DNA from: UBA1479 sp038109305
GTDB taxonomy: Bacteria; Pseudomonadota; Alphaproteobacteria; Rhodospirillales; Casp-alpha2
Direction: 5' to 3'
Assembly: GCA_038109305.1 (NCBI GenBank)
Contig: JAYNIR010000005.1
Coordinates: 62,001 to 126,000 of the forward strand
Length of the DNA stretch: 64,000 nucleotides
Part shown: in pieces, positions 60,395-64,000 of the stretch
Position numbering within the stretch: position 1 is the stretch's first letter
Layout of the letters: each line of letters opens with the position of its first letter
Program-made: the position numbers and the translations under genes
Notes under the pieces: generated by a model
Database searches by the model: none
Told to the model about the DNA's origin: nothing
What the model saw: only the letters and a program-made list of their open reading frames with translations

Positions 60395-60406
60395 ATTGTA
60401 TACAAT
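60395..60406. promoter_or_regulatory. ATTGTATACAAT palindrome, candidate GntR-type operator (emrAB)
   Basis: A perfect 12-base palindrome, the best copy of the motif in the window. It lies upstream of the membrane-fusion gene in the AT-rich part of the 276-base gap 60351-60626. The rest of the gap leads toward the plus-strand small gene and has no clear promoter pair. Confidence 0.6.
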
Positions 60407-60626
60407 TGGAAAGTTATCTCTACGCCGCACGGTTGGCCGGTTTCCGGTCATAGCCTTGACTTAAAGCTTATATGTCGCGCATCGCATATTAGGTAAGATC
60501 AATACGCGGAAAAGTGATAATGCGAGCCCGAATCGGTTATCGCGACGGGACCCACAGGGCCTGAAACACGAGTTTAAAGGGCCGGAGTCAATCAGTCACA
60601 CAATACGCAAGGGGGTTGGATTAATC

Positions 60627-60857
60627 ATGACGACACAGAATGCCGCCGCCGACAGCGCCGCCGTCGTGAAACCCGCGTCTCCCACCGTAAATTCGGGGAA
60701 CTTTTTCACGAACATGAAACTGAGCACAAAATCCGGCGTCGGTTTCGCCGCCGTCATCGGCGTGGTCGCCACGGGAGACGGCGGGGCGCACGTCCGCTTC
60801 GAGCTGTACGATGCCGCCGCCGAAAAACTTGACGCGCTGATTACCTCCCAGGAATAG
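60627..60857 (+). CDS. Small protein, possible chemoreceptor remnant
   Basis: A 76-residue open frame preceded by AAGGGGG. The middle, FFTNMKLSTKSGVGFAAVIGVV, looks like the N-terminal cytosolic and first membrane stretch of a methyl-accepting chemotaxis protein (NMKLSTK-type start). The last third, ATGDGGAHVRFELYDAAAE, does not continue such a receptor. It is either a real small membrane protein or what is left after deletion of a receptor gene. It lies between emrA and htpX, in the region where gene order is disturbed. Confidence 0.45.
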   Translation: MTTQNAAADSAAVVKPASPTVNSGNFFTNMKLSTKSGVGFAAVIGVVATGDGGAHVRFELYDAAAEKLDALITSQE

Positions 60858-60906
60858 CGCGCCTTAGGCCTCCGCGCGCCCACGCCGATTCATTTGCTGG
60901 CTTAAA

Positions 60907-61827
60907 TCAGGACCACGGCCCCTTGCGGGCGGGCCGGGCGGCGGGCTCACCGCCGGCCATGGCTTCCAGCCGGGCGATGCGTTCGTCCAACGGCGGATGG
61001 CTTGAAAACAGCGCCTGCATCTTGCCGGCGTTGATCGCGAGGGCGGCCATTTCATCGGGAATCGCCGGCGTATCATGCGCTTCCTTAAGCCGTTTCAGCG
61101 CCTCGATCATGTTGCGCCGGCCGGCCAGTTCGGCGCCGACCACATCCGCCCGATATTCCCGCCACCGGGAAAACCACATGACGATCATCATCGCCAGAAT
61201 GCCGAAGATGAATTGGGCCACCATGGAAACGATCCAAAACGCCGGGCCGTGCCCGCGTTCGACTTTGAACACCATGCGGTCGACCAGGAACCCGACGATC
61301 CGCGACAGGAAAATCACGAACGTATTCACCACGCCCTGGATCATCGTCAGCGTCACCATGTCGCCGTTCGCGACGTGCGCGACCTCGTGGCCGAGCACGG
61401 CCTCGACTTCCTTATGGCTCATATGATCCAGAAGTCCCGTCGATACGGCGACAAGCGCATCGTTCTTGCCCCACCCGGTGGCGAAGGCATTGGGTGACGG
61501 GTGATCGAAAATGCCGACTTCGGGCATGCCGATGCCGGTGCGCTGGGCCTGCGACGCAACTGTATCCATCAGCCATTTTTCCGTCTGGTTCCGGGGCTGG
61601 GAAATCACCGTCACGCCCATGCCTGCTTTGGCCATGGTCTTTGACAGCAGCAACGAGATGAACGCGCCGGCGAAACCGACGACCACCGAATAAACCGTTA
61701 GCGCGGTGATATCCAGGTCGACCCCGTTCTGCTTGAGAAGCCCTTCAAACCCAAGCAGGCGGAAGGTCAGGCTGATCAGCGCGACGATCGCCAGGTTGGT
61801 GGCTAAAAACAGAAAAATGCGAAGCAT
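60907..61827 (-). CDS. htpX: Membrane zinc metalloprotease HtpX
   Basis: A 306-residue inner-membrane protease that helps remove misfolded membrane proteins. The zinc motif HEVAH lies in LGHEVAHVANGDM near residue 143, and the later third-ligand Glu is in REYRADVVGAEL. There are two N-terminal and two middle membrane segments. The ATG at 61827 (MLRIFLFLATN) is preferred to one five codons earlier. It is usually under heat-shock control, but no such promoter is obvious here. Confidence 0.93.
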   Translation of the reverse strand: MLRIFLFLATNLAIVALISLTFRLLGFEGLLKQNGVDLDITALTVYSVVVGFAGAFISLLLSKTMAKAGMGVTVISQPRNQTEKWLMDTVASQAQRTGIGMPEVGIFDHPSPNAFATGWGKNDALVAVSTGLLDHMSHKEVEAVLGHEVAHVANGDMVTLTMIQGVVNTFVIFLSRIVGFLVDRMVFKVERGHGPAFWIVSMVAQFIFGILAMMIVMWFSRWREYRADVVGAELAGRRNMIEALKRLKEAHDTPAIPDEMAALAINAGKMQALFSSHPPLDERIARLEAMAGGEPAARPARKGPWS

Positions 61828-62007
61828 GGTTCCAGTCCCCAATGATCAACGATGCGGCCCCGCGCGGACCGCGCTGTTTTTCTCGCAATTAATTTGGGCT
61901 GAATTTGGGCGGGCGCAATCGCCCGGGCGGAGAATTCAGGCGTCCGATGGCATTGTCAGCAGCGGATTTTGGAGGGGATCGGGCGGGTGGCGGATACCGG
62001 GTGGCGC

Positions 62008-62640
62008 CTAGGCGGCGTCGCCGCCGTCCGGCGCGGCCGCTGGCGGACCGTTCTTTTTTTTGCCGATCTTGCTTTCCGTACCGTTCATCAGGCGCTTTAT
62101 GTTGTCCTTGTGGCGGACGACGGCCAGCACGGCGAGCGCCCCCGCCATCCAGGCCATGTGGTCGCCGTTGATCCAATAGGCATAGACCGGTGACGCGGCG
62201 AGGCAGACCAGCGACGCCAGGGACGAATACCGGAAGGTGCCGGCGACGATCAGCCACGTGGCGCCGGTGGCGAGCCCGACCATGAAATCGGCGGCGCACA
62301 AGACGCCGAAGGTTGTCGCCACGCCCTTGCCGCCGCGGAACTTGAGCCCGACCGGAAAATTGTGGCCGACGACACCGGCGAACCCGGCGACGAGCCCCGC
62401 GTCCCAGCCCCAGAAATGCGCCGCCGCGATGGCCGCCGCCGCGCCCTTGCCGGAATCGCAGACGAGCGTCATGAGCGCAAGGACCTTGTTGCCGGTGCGC
62501 AGAACGTTGGTGGCGCCGATGTTGCCGGAGCCGATTTTACGAATATCGCCGAGCCCCGCCATCCGGCACAGCGCCAGCCCGAAGGGGATCGACCCCAGCA
62601 GGTAGCCGCCGAGGGCGGCGTAGGCGAGCGCGGGTTGCAT
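62008..62640 (-). CDS. plsY: Acyl-phosphate:glycerol-3-phosphate acyltransferase
   Basis: The 210-residue inner-membrane enzyme transfers an acyl group from acyl-phosphate to glycerol-3-phosphate, the first step of phospholipid synthesis. Family motifs are YLLGSIPFGLALCR at the start, RKIGSGNIGATNVLRTG, HNFPVGLKFRGGKGVATTFG and a later VRHKDNIKRL. The ATG at 62640 (MQPALAYAALGG) is family-like; an ATG at 62658 is also in frame. It follows pyrC with only a few bases between, as in many alphaproteobacteria. Confidence 0.92.
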   Translation of the reverse strand: MQPALAYAALGGYLLGSIPFGLALCRMAGLGDIRKIGSGNIGATNVLRTGNKVLALMTLVCDSGKGAAAAIAAAHFWGWDAGLVAGFAGVVGHNFPVGLKFRGGKGVATTFGVLCAADFMVGLATGATWLIVAGTFRYSSLASLVCLAASPVYAYWINGDHMAWMAGALAVLAVVRHKDNIKRLMNGTESKIGKKKNGPPAAAPDGGDAA

Positions 62641-62661
62641 GATGTCGCCCCCGGACATGGC

Positions 62662-63996
62662 TCAGCCGCCGCTAGGATGCTCATGGACCGTGCGGCCGTC
62701 GATCACCGTGCGGAGCACGAGCCCCTGCACCGGGCGGCCGTCAAACGGCGAGTTCTTGGACTTGGAATTGAGCTTGTCCGCGTCGACCTTCCAGCTCCGG
62801 TCCGGGTCGAACACCACCAGGTCGGCCGACGCGCCCGTGGCGAGCCGTCCGGCCTTCAGGCCCATCAGGTCAGCCGGTTTTTGGGAGATGAGTGCAAGCG
62901 CCTGTAAAAGGTGCAGATGGTTGTTGTGGTAGAGTTCGAGCATCACCGGCAACAGCGTCTCCAAGCCGATACCGCCGGTGGCCGCCTGGGCGAAGGGCAG
63001 GCGTTTTTCTTCTTCGTCCTGGGGCCGGTGGTCGGACGCGATACAGTCGATGACGCCGTCGGCAATCGCCCGGACGATGGCCTGGCGGTCGGCCTCGTCA
63101 CGGAGCGGCGGAGAAAGCTTGGCGAACGTGCGGTAGTCGCCGATGGCCATTTCATTCAGCGCGAAATAGGGCGGCGCCGTATCGCAGGTGATGGCAAGGC
63201 CCCGGTCCTTGGCGGCGCGGATCGCCTCGATGCTGTCCGAGGTCGAAACGTTGGCGAAATGCAGCCGCCCGCCGGTCATCGCCGCCAGCCGGATGTCGCG
63301 TTCGACCATGATGATTTCGGCCTCGCGCGGAATGCCCGATAGGCCCAGCCGCGTTGCGTTTTCGCCCAGGTTCATGGCGCCGCCGTCGGCGAGCGCCGGT
63401 TCTTCGGGCCGCTGGCAAATTAACAGGCCGAAGGTCGCCGCGTAGCTCAGCGCCTGGCGCAATACCTGCGGGTCGGCGACCGAGTTGACGCCGTCGGTGA
63501 AGGCAATGGCCCCCGATCCGCGGAGCAATCCCAGTTCGGCCAGTTCCTTGCCCTTCAGCCCCTTGGTCACGGCGCCGTAGGGATAGACCTTGGTCAGACC
63601 CAGTTGCCGCGCCCGGCGGGCGACGAATTCGACGACCGACATGTCGTCGATGGCCGGGTCGGTGTCGGGCAGGCAGACCAGCGTAGTCACGCCCCCCGCC
63701 GTCGCGGCGCGCCCGGCGGTTGCCAGGGTTTCTTTCTGTTCGGCGCCCGGTTCGCCCAGGTGTGCCCTGATGTCGACCAGGCCCGGGCCGATGCAGGCGC
63801 CGCCGCAGTCGATGATCGTGGCGTCCTTCGGCTCGCCGCCCTTGAAAATGTCGGGACCCCAGTCGGCGATGGCTTCGCCGTCGGTCAGCACGCCGCCGGC
63901 TTTGGACGCGGGCGCGTCGGTGCCGCTCGCCGGGTCGAGCAGGCGGGCGTTGACGTAGGCAATCCGCCCGAGCGGCTTGTCCAACTTAACCGCCAT
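62662..63996 (-). CDS. pyrC: Dihydroorotase (class I type)
   Basis: A 444-residue amidohydrolase that closes carbamoyl-aspartate to dihydroorotate in pyrimidine synthesis. The metal-site motif at residues about 78-88 reads GLVDIRAHLGEPG (Asp-x-Arg-x-His in place of the usual His-x-His), while IASDHRPQDEEEK and the GIGLETLLPVML end are as expected. Such altered metal sites are typical of the pseudo-dihydroorotase (PyrX) that pairs with PyrB, so this may be a non-catalytic partner. pyrB would lie just beyond the right edge. The ATG at 63996 is four bases from the window end. Confidence 0.88.
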   Translation of the reverse strand: MAVKLDKPLGRIAYVNARLLDPASGTDAPASKAGGVLTDGEAIADWGPDIFKGGEPKDATIIDCGGACIGPGLVDIRAHLGEPGAEQKETLATAGRAATAGGVTTLVCLPDTDPAIDDMSVVEFVARRARQLGLTKVYPYGAVTKGLKGKELAELGLLRGSGAIAFTDGVNSVADPQVLRQALSYAATFGLLICQRPEEPALADGGAMNLGENATRLGLSGIPREAEIIMVERDIRLAAMTGGRLHFANVSTSDSIEAIRAAKDRGLAITCDTAPPYFALNEMAIGDYRTFAKLSPPLRDEADRQAIVRAIADGVIDCIASDHRPQDEEEKRLPFAQAATGGIGLETLLPVMLELYHNNHLHLLQALALISQKPADLMGLKAGRLATGASADLVVFDPDRSWKVDADKLNSKSKNSPFDGRPVQGLVLRTVIDGRTVHEHPSGG

Positions 63997-64000
63997 GGCG

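Noticed and set aside
1..64000. tRNA, rRNA, CRISPR, IS element, prophage or integrative element
   Set aside because: I scanned the intergenic gaps and saw no tRNA arms, no regularly spaced direct repeats, and no transposase, integrase or phage genes among the translated frames.

Overview
The window reads as chromosomal DNA from a GC-rich alphaproteobacterium, probably Rhodospirillales in the broad sense. The indicators are the housekeeping gene orders (rluD-rpoH; hisZ-purA; rpmG, S41 peptidase, rnr, topA, dprA, plsY, pyrC), the TRAP transporter and Rieske-type catabolic genes, and small families I associate with that group. No rRNA, tRNA, CRISPR array, insertion sequence or prophage was recognised. 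Genes are densely packed, mostly in two- or three-gene operons, often with 1-4 base stop/start overlaps.

Left part (1-12 kb), catabolism and uptake: a Rieske oxygenase (cut by the left edge) with its PDR-type reductase; a TRAP transporter whose binding protein is split from its two membrane subunits by a LysR gene on the other strand; a tungsten/molybdopterin aldehyde ferredoxin oxidoreductase with a MoaD-like partner; a zeta-class GST; and NADP malic enzyme fused to a phosphotransacetylase domain. From 12 to 24 kb: glycerophosphodiester phosphodiesterase, two EamA transporters flanking an SpmA-SpmB fusion, a Sel1-repeat membrane protein, a TPP enzyme with a small zinc-ribbon gene, dienelactone hydrolase, LeuCD-type dehydratase subunits, a hot-dog thioesterase and a flavin reductase. 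The 378-base gap at 19875-20252 holds a possible Crp/Fnr-controlled small RNA and a branched RNA fold.

Middle (24-40 kb): an ankyrin-type secreted protein, a GMC oxidoreductase, PilZ, ACT and SDR proteins, a cupin, and a divergent acyl-CoA catabolic locus (enoyl-CoA hydratase plus split ADP-forming acyl-CoA synthetase on one strand, two acyl-CoA dehydrogenases on the other). Threonine aldolase, a JAMM protease-like protein and a small membrane protein follow. Right part (40-64 kb): rluD, rpoH, a membrane-anchored pseudokinase with a multi-pass partner, purA, hisZ, a broken PleD-like gene, rpmG, S41 peptidase, rnr, topA, a dprA remnant, an EmrAB-type pump, htpX, plsY and pyrC.

Two patterns cross the window. 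First, the palindrome TTGTATACAA, which looks like a GntR/FadR-family operator, lies just upstream of four transcription units (aor, leuCD, the acyl-CoA locus, emrAB) and suggests a shared regulon. Second, at least four genes are broken by frameshifts, stops or internal deletions (a DUF6901-like gene, an alpha/beta hydrolase, a PleD-like regulator and dprA). At least two show multi-codon deletions, so these are not simple sequencing slips.
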